Origin: Chitinophagales bacterium
GTDB lineage: Bacteria > Bacteroidota > Bacteroidia > Chitinophagales > Saprospiraceae
Length of the DNA: 13,221 bases
Reading direction: 5' to 3'
Assembly: GCA_013298445.1 (NCBI GenBank)
Contig: JAAFHQ010000066.1
Span: forward strand, 1-13,221
The translations under genes and the position numbers were made by a program. Shown piece by piece: positions 7,945 to 13,221 of the stretch; position 1 is the stretch's first letter, and every line of letters begins with the position of its first letter. The notes beneath the pieces were generated by a model. The model did not search any database, was not told the DNA's origin, and saw nothing but the letters and a program-made list of their open reading frames with translations.

Positions 7945-8290
7945 GTAGTTAGTGGGAGACTTGTACCAGCGTTGCGCTTTAGTGGCCGATGGGTAAGGCT
8001 TGGGCTAGTGGGTAAGTCCGTTTGCCTAGATAAAAACAACGGGGGGTAAAGTGTGCATTTCACTTTACCCCCCAGCTGTTTTAGAAAGGCCTTCAAAATG
8101 GAACGTAATTGTTTTGTAATGAAAAGATTATAGTATTTTTATTTGTAAGTGTAAGATAATATTTTGACATTTGTAGAAACCCATTCAGATTATACCAATT
8201 TTTTTATTATTAAATATGTTGTTTTAGATTTGTCGAGAAATTGGGTTTTTTGTTTGGGAAAGCTTACTTAACCTAGTTAATATCCTCATT
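7945..8290. other. Intergenic region between the secreted-protein operon and the kinase operon
   Basis: This 346-base gap holds the hairpin at 8041-8073 and then a strongly AT-rich stretch up to the kinase start. The octamer TGGGTAAG occurs twice (7990-7997 and 8009-8016), probably by chance. The only promoter-like arrangement I see is TTTG at 8113-8116, 17 bases, then TATTTTTA at 8134-8141, which would leave a leader of roughly 140 bases. No small ORF with a credible start was seen. Confidence 0.6.
8041..8073 (+). terminator. Hairpin terminator after the secreted-protein operon
   Basis: GGGGGGTAAAGTG (8041-8053) and CACTTTACCCCCC (8061-8073) are perfect inverted copies: a 13-bp stem with a 7-base loop. 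The following bases AGCTGTTTTAG give only a short T-run. It lies 97 bases after the last paralog's stop, with no gene between. The stem strength makes termination likely even with the modest T-tract. Confidence 0.75.
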
Positions 8291-9355
8291 TTGAAAACCT
8301 CATTAATCTTACTTTTTGGGTTTTTCTGTTTTTCAGCTTACGGCTTGCCTCCAAATACACTCATCAAAAGTGTTTTGGTAAATGGTTTGTTTTCTCCAAG
8401 CAACAACAACAAAATTGATCTAGTTGATTCTGAGAATCTATTAATCATTTTAAACCCACTTCCTCAAAACTATGCTTACAGGTATACCTTTAATGGTGGC
8501 GAAGCTAAATTTGTTACCGATTCTTTCCATATTTCACTGTCCAAGCTAAAAAAAGGGTATCATATTTTTGAAGTTACTGTCCACCCTCAATATATACATA
8601 CCAAACCTGAACAACTCCATTTATCAGTAAACAATTCATTCTTAAAATCGTGGTGGTTCATTCCTGTACTCTGTTTTTATCTATTACTATTGCTAGGTGC
8701 ATCTCTATATTTCGTTGGATTAATCCATTCCAGGAATAAGGAGAAAGTACACAACCTCCGTAGTGATTGGACCAATCAATTACACAATGATATTGGGGGT
8801 GATTTGAGCAGTGTAGCATTGCGTTTAGAGATATTGCGTAAGAAGCTTTCTACTCTAGACCCTAAAATGTTTGATAATTTAAGCAAGATTTTCAATATCC
8901 TAAATGATATTCAAAAGAAGCTGCGCTTTGTATTTAATTTAGTTGACCCTAAAAAAGATTCACTCCAAGTCATGTTAATGGGCATTTATGATTATGTGTA
9001 TGACAATTGTATTGTACAGGGCATAGACCTGTTTTTTGATAACAAAATTTCAGGTGAAGAATCTTTAGGCATTGATGTTGGCCGAATCAATAAGCTTTAC
9101 TTGTTGCTTAAAGAAATTTTAAACAACACGTTTAAATATGCAAAAGCTACCACTTTATCCATTGACATCCAAAGATGTAAGGAGGGGATAGAGATACAGC
9201 TAAAGGAAAATGGAATTGGGTTTGATCCTAAAGCCAACTACAAGGGAAATGGAATCAAAAATCTAATGCAGCTAGCTAAAGATGGATTTATGGACATCAC
9301 TATTGATTCCGAAATCGGTAGCGGCACTCAAATTAGAATCTTGGTTTATTCCTGA
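8291..9355 (+). CDS. Membrane sensor histidine kinase, HisKA_3 type with Y_Y_Y-like sensor region
   Basis: This 354-residue kinase probably senses an extracytoplasmic signal and phosphorylates the regulator encoded next. Residues 1-18 form a signal sequence (MKTSLILLFGFFCFSAYG). Residues of about 50-99 resemble a Y_Y_Y domain (YAYRYTFNGG, then LKKGYHIFEVTV). One membrane helix spans about 121-145. The HisKA_3 dimerisation helix has the phosphoacceptor H165 in QLHNDIGGDLSS. The HATPase domain shows an N-box LLKEILNNTFKYAKA (272-286), a G1 box KENGIGFD (305-312) and GNGIKNL (319-325). Glu306 stands where the adenine-binding Asp of DNGxGFD is normal. The start is TTG: no in-frame ATG lies upstream, and the next Met is near 193. 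It lies 78 bases before the response regulator. Kinase class is confident; the signal is unknown. Confidence 0.9.
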   Translation: MKTSLILLFGFFCFSAYGLPPNTLIKSVLVNGLFSPSNNNKIDLVDSENLLIILNPLPQNYAYRYTFNGGEAKFVTDSFHISLSKLKKGYHIFEVTVHPQYIHTKPEQLHLSVNNSFLKSWWFIPVLCFYLLLLLGASLYFVGLIHSRNKEKVHNLRSDWTNQLHNDIGGDLSSVALRLEILRKKLSTLDPKMFDNLSKIFNILNDIQKKLRFVFNLVDPKKDSLQVMLMGIYDYVYDNCIVQGIDLFFDNKISGEESLGIDVGRINKLYLLLKEILNNTFKYAKATTLSIDIQRCKEGIEIQLKENGIGFDPKANYKGNGIKNLMQLAKDGFMDITIDSEIGSGTQIRILVYS

Positions 9356-9406
9356 ATTTGTAAGAAACCACCAGTTTTGGGGGTGATAAAAAAAAGGGAA
9401 GCTTTA

Positions 9407-9414
9407 TACATTTG
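9407..9414 (+). promoter_or_regulatory. -7 box TACATTTG, possible internal promoter for the response regulator
   Basis: TACATTTG is a perfect TAnnTTTG element 20 bases before the regulator ATG, in the kinase-regulator gap. No TTTG lies at the expected -33 distance; the nearest, 9376-9379, gives a 27-base spacer. It could give extra expression of the regulator, protease and small protein apart from the kinase. Confidence 0.35.
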
Positions 9415-9433
9415 GAACTTAAAGCAGACAATT

Positions 9434-10072
9434 ATGGTTCGAGTCGTACTATTTGAAGACAATAAAAATTTCAGAGAAGCCTTAGAGCTATTTTTTGAGG
9501 ACTCTGAAAAGGTGCATTTGACCAAATCATTTGAAGATGCCTCAAAAGCGGTATCTCAGATCAGAGCGTATCAACCTGATGTGGTATTGATGGATATTGA
9601 AATGCCAGGGATTTCAGGTTTGGATGCACTCAAATTAATAAAAACAGAATGTCCTGATACCAAAGTAATGATTCAGACTCAATTTGAGGATGATCACCGC
9701 TTGTTTGTAGCCCTATGCCGAGGGGCGTGGGGATATGCACTGAAAAGTGATTCTTTGGATAGAATTGAAGCCGCTATTTTGGATGTGCACCAGGGCGGTG
9801 GTTATTTTTCGCCAGCAATTGCAGGAAAGGTGGCGCGCTTTTTTCAGGAAAAAGAGCTAAAAGCCGACCCTGATTTTTGCAACTTGACCACCAGAGAATT
9901 AGAGGTATTGAAACATTTGGTGAACGGAAAGAGATACCAGGAGATTGCCAATGCCATGTTCATCAGTTATGAAGGGGTGCATTCACATGTCAAAAAAGTA
10001 TACGAAAAGTTGCATGTGAACTCGAAGTCGGAGGCAATTGTGAAGGCGATTGATGCGAAATTGACTAAATAA
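9434..10072 (+). CDS. LuxR/NarL-family response regulator
   Basis: This 212-residue DNA-binding response regulator is the likely partner of the kinase encoded upstream. The receiver domain (1-120) has the acidic pair E8 D9, the phosphoacceptor D54 in VVLMDIEMPG, T82 and K104, so all key residues are present. The C-terminal LuxR helix-turn-helix (about 149-210) reads LTTRELEVLKHLVNGKRYQE, then EGVHSHVKKVYEKL. I chose the ATG at 9434: a TTG at 9377 would add an unusual lysine-rich 19-residue extension and would place the -7 box TACATTTG inside the gene. Only 10 bases separate its stop from the protease ATG, so the two are surely co-transcribed. Likely targets include its own operon. Length and domain order are standard. 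Confidence 0.93.
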   Translation: MVRVVLFEDNKNFREALELFFEDSEKVHLTKSFEDASKAVSQIRAYQPDVVLMDIEMPGISGLDALKLIKTECPDTKVMIQTQFEDDHRLFVALCRGAWGYALKSDSLDRIEAAILDVHQGGGYFSPAIAGKVARFFQEKELKADPDFCNLTTRELEVLKHLVNGKRYQEIANAMFISYEGVHSHVKKVYEKLHVNSKSEAIVKAIDAKLTK

Positions 10073-10082
10073 ATAACAAAAA

Positions 10083-11669
10083 ATGAGCAAAGGATTTCTA
10101 TCAGTTTCAATTATAGTTAGCATGATGCTAATGTCTATTGGTACCCCTCTACATGGGCAGCCCTATAAAGAACTACATTTACGTTATCGTTACCAATTAA
10201 TGGATACCTGGTGTTGGGCTGCTGCCATGGAGATGGTAATGAATTTTCATCACCCCGCAGGTGGAGCTTCACCATCACCATCACAAGCTGAAATTATCAA
10301 ACAATATAGTAGTAAAATACGCGGTTGGGGTCCGGATTCATTTGATTGTGAGTCTTGTGATGGAAATATTTCTGTACCTGTAGCAGGTATTTATTCTGAT
10401 TGCTCTTTCTCTATTGATTTTTCAACAGAAACTACTATTAGAATAGACTACTTAGACCGGGTGTTTAGTTCTCTCAATTTCTTATCTAGTCAGGAAGTAA
10501 ATGTTGGCGCATCCCCAATTCCCTGGATGAGATTGAAAAACCAAATAGATGCATGCCGACCTTTTATTGCGTTTATTGATCCCTTGGATGCAACAGGAAT
10601 CAATGCTGATCATGCTGTAGCAATAAAAGGGTATTACGAAAATAACTCTTCAAAATTCTTAATAGCAAACGACCCTTGGCATTTGTGCGATCAAGGTGAG
10701 AACGAATTGTTTATTCCTTATGCTAATTTTCAAGGAGACAATTCTAATGCTGATTTTGCAGTCAATGTAGAGCATGTTTGGGCTATTGTAGGAGATATTC
10801 GCCCTAGTACAGTGCATCCAGCTCCTGATGATAACTGCGCTTCGTGCACAGTGATCAATAATGCACTTGAAGGAATAAATCCAGGTTCAAGTCCGTGTTT
10901 CACAACTGATTTGACAGATCTCCCGGTCGGCTTGAGGTCGTTAAGGGCAACCAGAACAGGTGTTGGCGGTTCAGAAATAGTAGATACTAAAGATACACTT
11001 AAAAGCACTCGATTGGCATCAATATTGAGTAAAAATGCGGGTAATGTCGCGGGGTTCCTGGAAAACAGAATCAATGAGCAGGGCTTACAATCCATTCTTG
11101 GAAAACGAAATTATTTTGGCGGCACAGTAAAATATTTGTCATTAGATCAACTAGGCAAGTGTTTCATTTTTCATGTTCCACACAAAATTTCAAAAGCCCT
11201 TGATCATCGTGAAGAAGTTATTGATGTCGTTTCGGGGAGCGTTGATTCCAATATAGTTAGCACTTTTCAGAAAGATAGAAAAGGGATGTGGCACTTAAAG
11301 AAAATTGCCAATTTCACATTATTAAAAAATAAAATAGCAGTTAAAGTGGGTCAAGAAAATATTGTACTGAGTAATATTCAAGGCCCCGATTCAATTCGGA
11401 ATAGCTACACTTATGAATTGATTAAAGTTCCTCCATTTCAATATGAATTTTATGCCTTTAGCTATAAAGGAAGCAATTATATGTCTCCAGCTGAGGACTA
11501 TCCTAAACTTGATCTGCTTAGAGGTGAAGCTAAACCTGAAAAAATAGTGATTGGCGATTTGAGAAAAGTTACGAATGTATATTTAAAGCAATACAGACGA
11601 AACTTTGAGTATCGCCGTAAGGGTGTTAGATACCTCAATACATCAGGGAAAGGTATATCCCCAAAATGA
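10083..11669 (+). CDS. Exported papain-like cysteine protease with unrecognised C-terminal region
   Basis: This 528-residue protein has a signal peptide (1-25, ending LHG, mature start QPYKEL). Residues 30-240 form a papain-like fold of the QxxxxWCWAA type, close to the C70 / C39_2 papain-like group. Q38 would form the oxyanion hole, C44 in WCWAAAMEMV is the nucleophile, H177 in DHAVAIKGYY is the base, and N196/D197 in IANDPW is the third residue. All are in the expected order and context, so it should be active. A C-x2-C pair (C89, C92) and C107 may form disulfides. Residues of about 250-528 match no family I recognise. There is no T9SS sorting domain, so it may stay in the periplasm or leave by another route. 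It follows the response regulator by 10 bases and precedes the 166-residue gene by 42. The substrate is unknown. Confidence 0.82.
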   Translation: MSKGFLSVSIIVSMMLMSIGTPLHGQPYKELHLRYRYQLMDTWCWAAAMEMVMNFHHPAGGASPSPSQAEIIKQYSSKIRGWGPDSFDCESCDGNISVPVAGIYSDCSFSIDFSTETTIRIDYLDRVFSSLNFLSSQEVNVGASPIPWMRLKNQIDACRPFIAFIDPLDATGINADHAVAIKGYYENNSSKFLIANDPWHLCDQGENELFIPYANFQGDNSNADFAVNVEHVWAIVGDIRPSTVHPAPDDNCASCTVINNALEGINPGSSPCFTTDLTDLPVGLRSLRATRTGVGGSEIVDTKDTLKSTRLASILSKNAGNVAGFLENRINEQGLQSILGKRNYFGGTVKYLSLDQLGKCFIFHVPHKISKALDHREEVIDVVSGSVDSNIVSTFQKDRKGMWHLKKIANFTLLKNKIAVKVGQENIVLSNIQGPDSIRNSYTYELIKVPPFQYEFYAFSYKGSNYMSPAEDYPKLDLLRGEAKPEKIVIGDLRKVTNVYLKQYRRNFEYRRKGVRYLNTSGKGISPK

Positions 11670-11711
11670 TGACAATCCATGGTAAACTTCACAATTTAAA
11701 AACACTTAAAT

Positions 11712-12212
11712 ATGGCTAAAATTTTCAAGACCAGTGGTGGCCAAAAAACAGTAGGTGATTACACAGCTATTCAGGGTTCGATCGATAGTTATTGGTCAGA
11801 TCCAAAACAGGAAAAGACATTTCCAATCACACTTTGGAAACTCAAACAACTTATTAATGCCTATCCTTCTTCAGAAGTCGCATTAAAAGTTACGGATATT
11901 TCCTCACCAGCACTTGTAGACGCTCAGTGGGTTGCCTATGACGAATCTTTAGAAAGTGTTCTAGCCATGCCTACCGTTCAGCCTGCAACAAACTACTATG
12001 TTCTAAGTGAATCTAATTTTGACGACTTGCGGAAAGGAGGCAGTGAGATTAAGGAGAATGAGATGCTGATAATTGGACGTATCGGCAAGCAAGTTGTTGA
12101 AAATACGACATCTTATTATGCATTTATTTGCATAGGTTCGCTGGTAGTCAAAGGTCCTATTGGCAGTGGCGGCCAAGGTGCCAGCACGGGCTACAAAATC
12201 CCCTCACCGTAA
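11712..12212 (+). CDS. Hypothetical 166-residue protein, last gene of the kinase-protease operon
   Basis: I do not recognise this family. The protein starts MAKIFKTSGGQKTVGDYT, has no signal peptide or membrane helix, and looks like a mixed alpha/beta globular domain: TLWKLKQLINAYP suggests a helix, and YYAFICIGSLVVKG near the C-terminus suggests strands. A flexible Gly/Ser/Pro tail follows (148-166). The tetrapeptide SGGQ occurs at both ends (residues 8-11 and 152-155). It lies 42 bases after the protease and just before a strong terminator, so it belongs to that transcript. It could be a partner, inhibitor or substrate of the protease, or an unrelated cytosolic protein; nothing visible decides this. 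The ATG is preceded by an A-rich leader, usual for this phylum. Confidence 0.75.
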   Translation: MAKIFKTSGGQKTVGDYTAIQGSIDSYWSDPKQEKTFPITLWKLKQLINAYPSSEVALKVTDISSPALVDAQWVAYDESLESVLAMPTVQPATNYYVLSESNFDDLRKGGSEIKENEMLIIGRIGKQVVENTTSYYAFICIGSLVVKGPIGSGGQGASTGYKIPSP

Positions 12213-12227
12213 CTCCATCCATTCCAA

Positions 12228-12270
12228 TTGTCCTGAATTTGCAATCAATTGCCAAATTCAGGACAACTTT
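12228..12270 (+). terminator. Intrinsic terminator of the kinase-protease operon
   Basis: TTGTCCTGAATTT (12228-12240) pairs exactly with AAATTCAGGACAA (12254-12266). Inside it, GCAAT (12241-12245) faces ATTGC (12248-12252), with a single bulged C at 12253. This gives a stem of up to about 18 pairs with a very small loop, followed by CTTTTCCC. It begins 16 bases after the stop of the 166-residue gene and separates it from the membrane protein gene. Confidence 0.85.
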
Positions 12271-12299
12271 TCCCTTTGACCCTATAAAACCTTCCCAAG

Positions 12300-13013
12300 A
12301 TGAACTTGATCATAATTGCAAGAATTACCGTGGCAGCCACTTGCCTACCCATCATTATTGCGGCCTTAAAGCGCAAGGATTTAAATAAACCTTTGCGCAT
12401 TTTTTTAATGTACTGCGTACTCTCCTTAGTGGTCAATGTTTCTGAGCAATTTTTCCTGTGGTATGCGAGTAAAAACTATGCTTCATTAGAAGTGTATTTC
12501 AAGTATTTTGATATTCAGGACACGAGTTTCATCGGCATATTGTATTATGTTTTAGATTTTATATTCTTGGGATGGTTTTACACCTTACTGCTTGGAAAAA
12601 ACCATCAAGGAAGGATTGTTCTTTGGATTTCATACTTATTGTTGCTTGTCTGCGTGTTGAATTATTTATTCATTGAAGGGTACAAAGTTTATGGTAAGTT
12701 CAATCCTGCGGCTGATGCAATCTTTATTTTTGTATTGGCCGCCTACTATCTTTTTTTTCTATTTAAATCAAACCTTTCATTGCCGTTATACAAAAATCCT
12801 TATGCCTGGATTAGCCTTGGATTGATGATTCCGCACATCATCGGTATTTTCCTCTTTATTGTCGGCGATGTTGTACACAAAGAAAATTATTATCTATTCA
12901 CCACCTTATCTTCTCTAAAAAACGGCTTCCTCATCATCGGCCAAATCCTCATGGCCATCGGTTTCTACCGTGCTCCCTACACCCGTTTCATCACCCTTCC
13001 CGATGAAAAATAA
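12300..13013 (+). CDS. Seven-helix integral membrane protein of unknown function
   Basis: This 237-residue protein is almost wholly hydrophobic. I place seven membrane helices near residues 2-23, 32-55, 77-99, 105-126, 138-156, 169-191 and 207-226, ending in a short polar tail (TRFITLPDEK). Charged residues inside or near helices include E49 and D86. I see no transporter, protease or kinase motif, and I do not recognise the family; compact proteins of this kind occur in Bacteroidota as hypothetical membrane proteins. The ATG at 12300 lies 30 bases after the hairpin of the preceding operon, so it probably has its own promoter, though no clear TTTG/TAnnTTTG pair is visible in the short gap. A link to the two-component operon is possible by position only. 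Confidence 0.75.
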   Translation: MNLIIIARITVAATCLPIIIAALKRKDLNKPLRIFLMYCVLSLVVNVSEQFFLWYASKNYASLEVYFKYFDIQDTSFIGILYYVLDFIFLGWFYTLLLGKNHQGRIVLWISYLLLLVCVLNYLFIEGYKVYGKFNPAADAIFIFVLAAYYLFFLFKSNLSLPLYKNPYAWISLGLMIPHIIGIFLFIVGDVVHKENYYLFTTLSSLKNGFLIIGQILMAIGFYRAPYTRFITLPDEK

Positions 13014-13022
13014 CCCAAAAAC

Positions 13023-13036
13023 CACCAGAACTGGTG
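13023..13036. repeat. Short perfect inverted repeat after the membrane protein gene
   Basis: CACCAG (13023-13028) and CTGGTG (13031-13036) are exact inverted copies around AA, ten bases after the stop. A pyrimidine-rich C-tract follows rather than a T-run. It may be a weak terminator or an operator for the promoter at 13061. Confidence 0.35.
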
Positions 13037-13060
13037 CTACCCCCTCCCCTCCCCTTGCCT

Positions 13061-13068
13061 TACCTTTG
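13061..13068 (+). promoter_or_regulatory. -7 box TACCTTTG of a promoter reading out of the window
   Basis: TACCTTTG, followed by TAC, is a textbook Bacteroidota -7 element. The expected -33 position (about 13038-13041) reads TACC rather than TTTG, so the upstream half is poor. Transcription would start near 13074 and run through a foldable leader to the end of the window. No full gene follows inside the window. Confidence 0.5.
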
Positions 13069-13072
13069 TACT

Positions 13073-13221
13073 ATCCTCAACAGAACACCGTCCCTGAGGA
13101 AACAAAGTGAGCAGGTCCCGCTGTCCGGTAAAACTAAACCGAAACCAGCAACCCCAGTAAAACGTCCGGAACATGGACTGCTCCTCCTCTTCTTCATAAA
13201 AAAGGATTTTCCTACTTAGGG
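13073..13221 (+). other. Structured leader or small RNA candidate at the window end
   Basis: Downstream of the -7 box the sequence is GC-richer than its surroundings and can form short stems: CCTCA (13075-13079) with TGAGG (13095-13099), CGGT (13126-13129) with ACCG (13138-13141), and GTCC (13164-13167) with GGAC (13175-13178). GTCCGG occurs twice (13123-13128, 13164-13169). I cannot match it to a riboswitch, SRP, 6S, RNase P or tmRNA consensus. It is either the 5' leader of the next gene or a small RNA. The stems are short and could be chance. Confidence 0.3.
13173..13199 (+). CDS. Possible leader peptide with five consecutive serine codons
   Basis: This 8-codon ORF reads Met-Asp-Cys-Ser-Ser-Ser-Ser-Ser-stop, using TCC TCC TCT TCT TCA. 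It lies about 100 bases downstream of the TACCTTTG box and is followed at once by an A-run and GGATTTTCC. A run of identical codons in a tiny ORF within a foldable leader is the layout of a transcription-attenuation leader peptide. It would fit a downstream serine- or cysteine-related gene, but that gene is outside the window. With only eight codons, chance is a real alternative. Confidence 0.3.
   Translation: MDCSSSSS

Noticed and set aside
7945..8290. Single operon running from the secreted proteins into the kinase gene
   Set aside because: A 346-base gap with a 13-bp perfect hairpin and a change in base composition separates them.
9377..9433. TTG start that would extend the response regulator by 19 residues
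   Set aside because: Receiver domains begin a few residues before the first strand, as with the ATG at 9434. The extension is lysine-rich and covers a perfect TAnnTTTG box.
13091..13170. Possible cobalamin or preQ1 riboswitch, prompted by the GTCCCGCTGTCCGG and AAAACTAAACC pieces
   Set aside because: The conserved cobalamin core and B12 box, and the preQ1 pseudoknot arrangement, could not be found. The resemblance is limited to short strings.
13060..13197. A 45-codon minus-strand ORF starting with a basic Lys/Arg run
   Set aside because: It is antisense to the promoter and leader, has no recognisable motif or ribosome site, and is short enough to arise by chance.
13034..13219. A 61-codon GTG-initiated ORF at the window end
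   Set aside because: It spans the promoter box and the C-rich tract, starts in the inverted repeat, and encodes a low-complexity proline-rich stretch without any family resemblance.
1..13221. CRISPR arrays, tRNA or rRNA genes, insertion sequences, toxin-antitoxin pairs
   Set aside because: No regularly spaced direct repeats, cloverleaf-like segments, transposase motifs or paired small toxin/antitoxin ORFs were found on either strand by reading.

Overview
The window looks like chromosomal DNA of a Bacteroidota member, probably of the Saprospiria (Haliscomenobacter/Lewinella-like). The support is three large secreted proteins ending in type IX secretion (T9SS) type A sorting domains, several TAnnTTTG-type -7 promoter boxes, and weak or absent Shine-Dalgarno sites. 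The phylum is a firm inference; the class is a guess from protein style. No tRNA, rRNA, CRISPR array, insertion sequence or phage gene was seen.

Layout. Positions 1-272 (minus) hold the N-terminal part of L-ribulokinase (araB). Its promoter region contains a palindrome that looks like an operator. Divergent from it is queE (481-1173), a radical-SAM enzyme of 7-deazaguanine (queuosine) synthesis that carries an internal run of four heptanucleotide repeats. Then comes a tight operon of three paralogous genes (1353-3545, 3564-5708, 5725-7944; gaps of 18 and 16 bases). Each encodes a signal peptide, a propeller-like N-terminal half, about four Ig-like repeats and a T9SS sorting domain. A 13-bp perfect hairpin (8041-8073) closes this block.

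A second, AT-richer block follows, all on the plus strand: a small membrane histidine kinase with a Y_Y_Y-like sensor region and a TTG start (8291-9355), a LuxR/NarL-type response regulator (9434-10072), a signal-peptide-bearing papain-like cysteine protease with an unrecognised C-terminal half (10083-11669), and an unrecognised 166-residue protein without a signal peptide (11712-12212). A long hairpin terminator (12228-12270) ends the block. A kinase, regulator, exported protease and small companion between two terminators form the most plausible candidate here for an uncharacterised system.

A seven-helix membrane protein of unknown role follows (12300-13013). The last 200 bases hold a clear -7 promoter box and a GC-richer, foldable leader. 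It contains an 8-codon ORF with five consecutive serine codons, which may be the attenuator leader of a gene beyond the window edge.

How the parts may fit together: the kinase-regulator pair probably controls its own operon, including the protease. It might also control the adjacent secreted-protein operon, but nothing in the sequence proves that.
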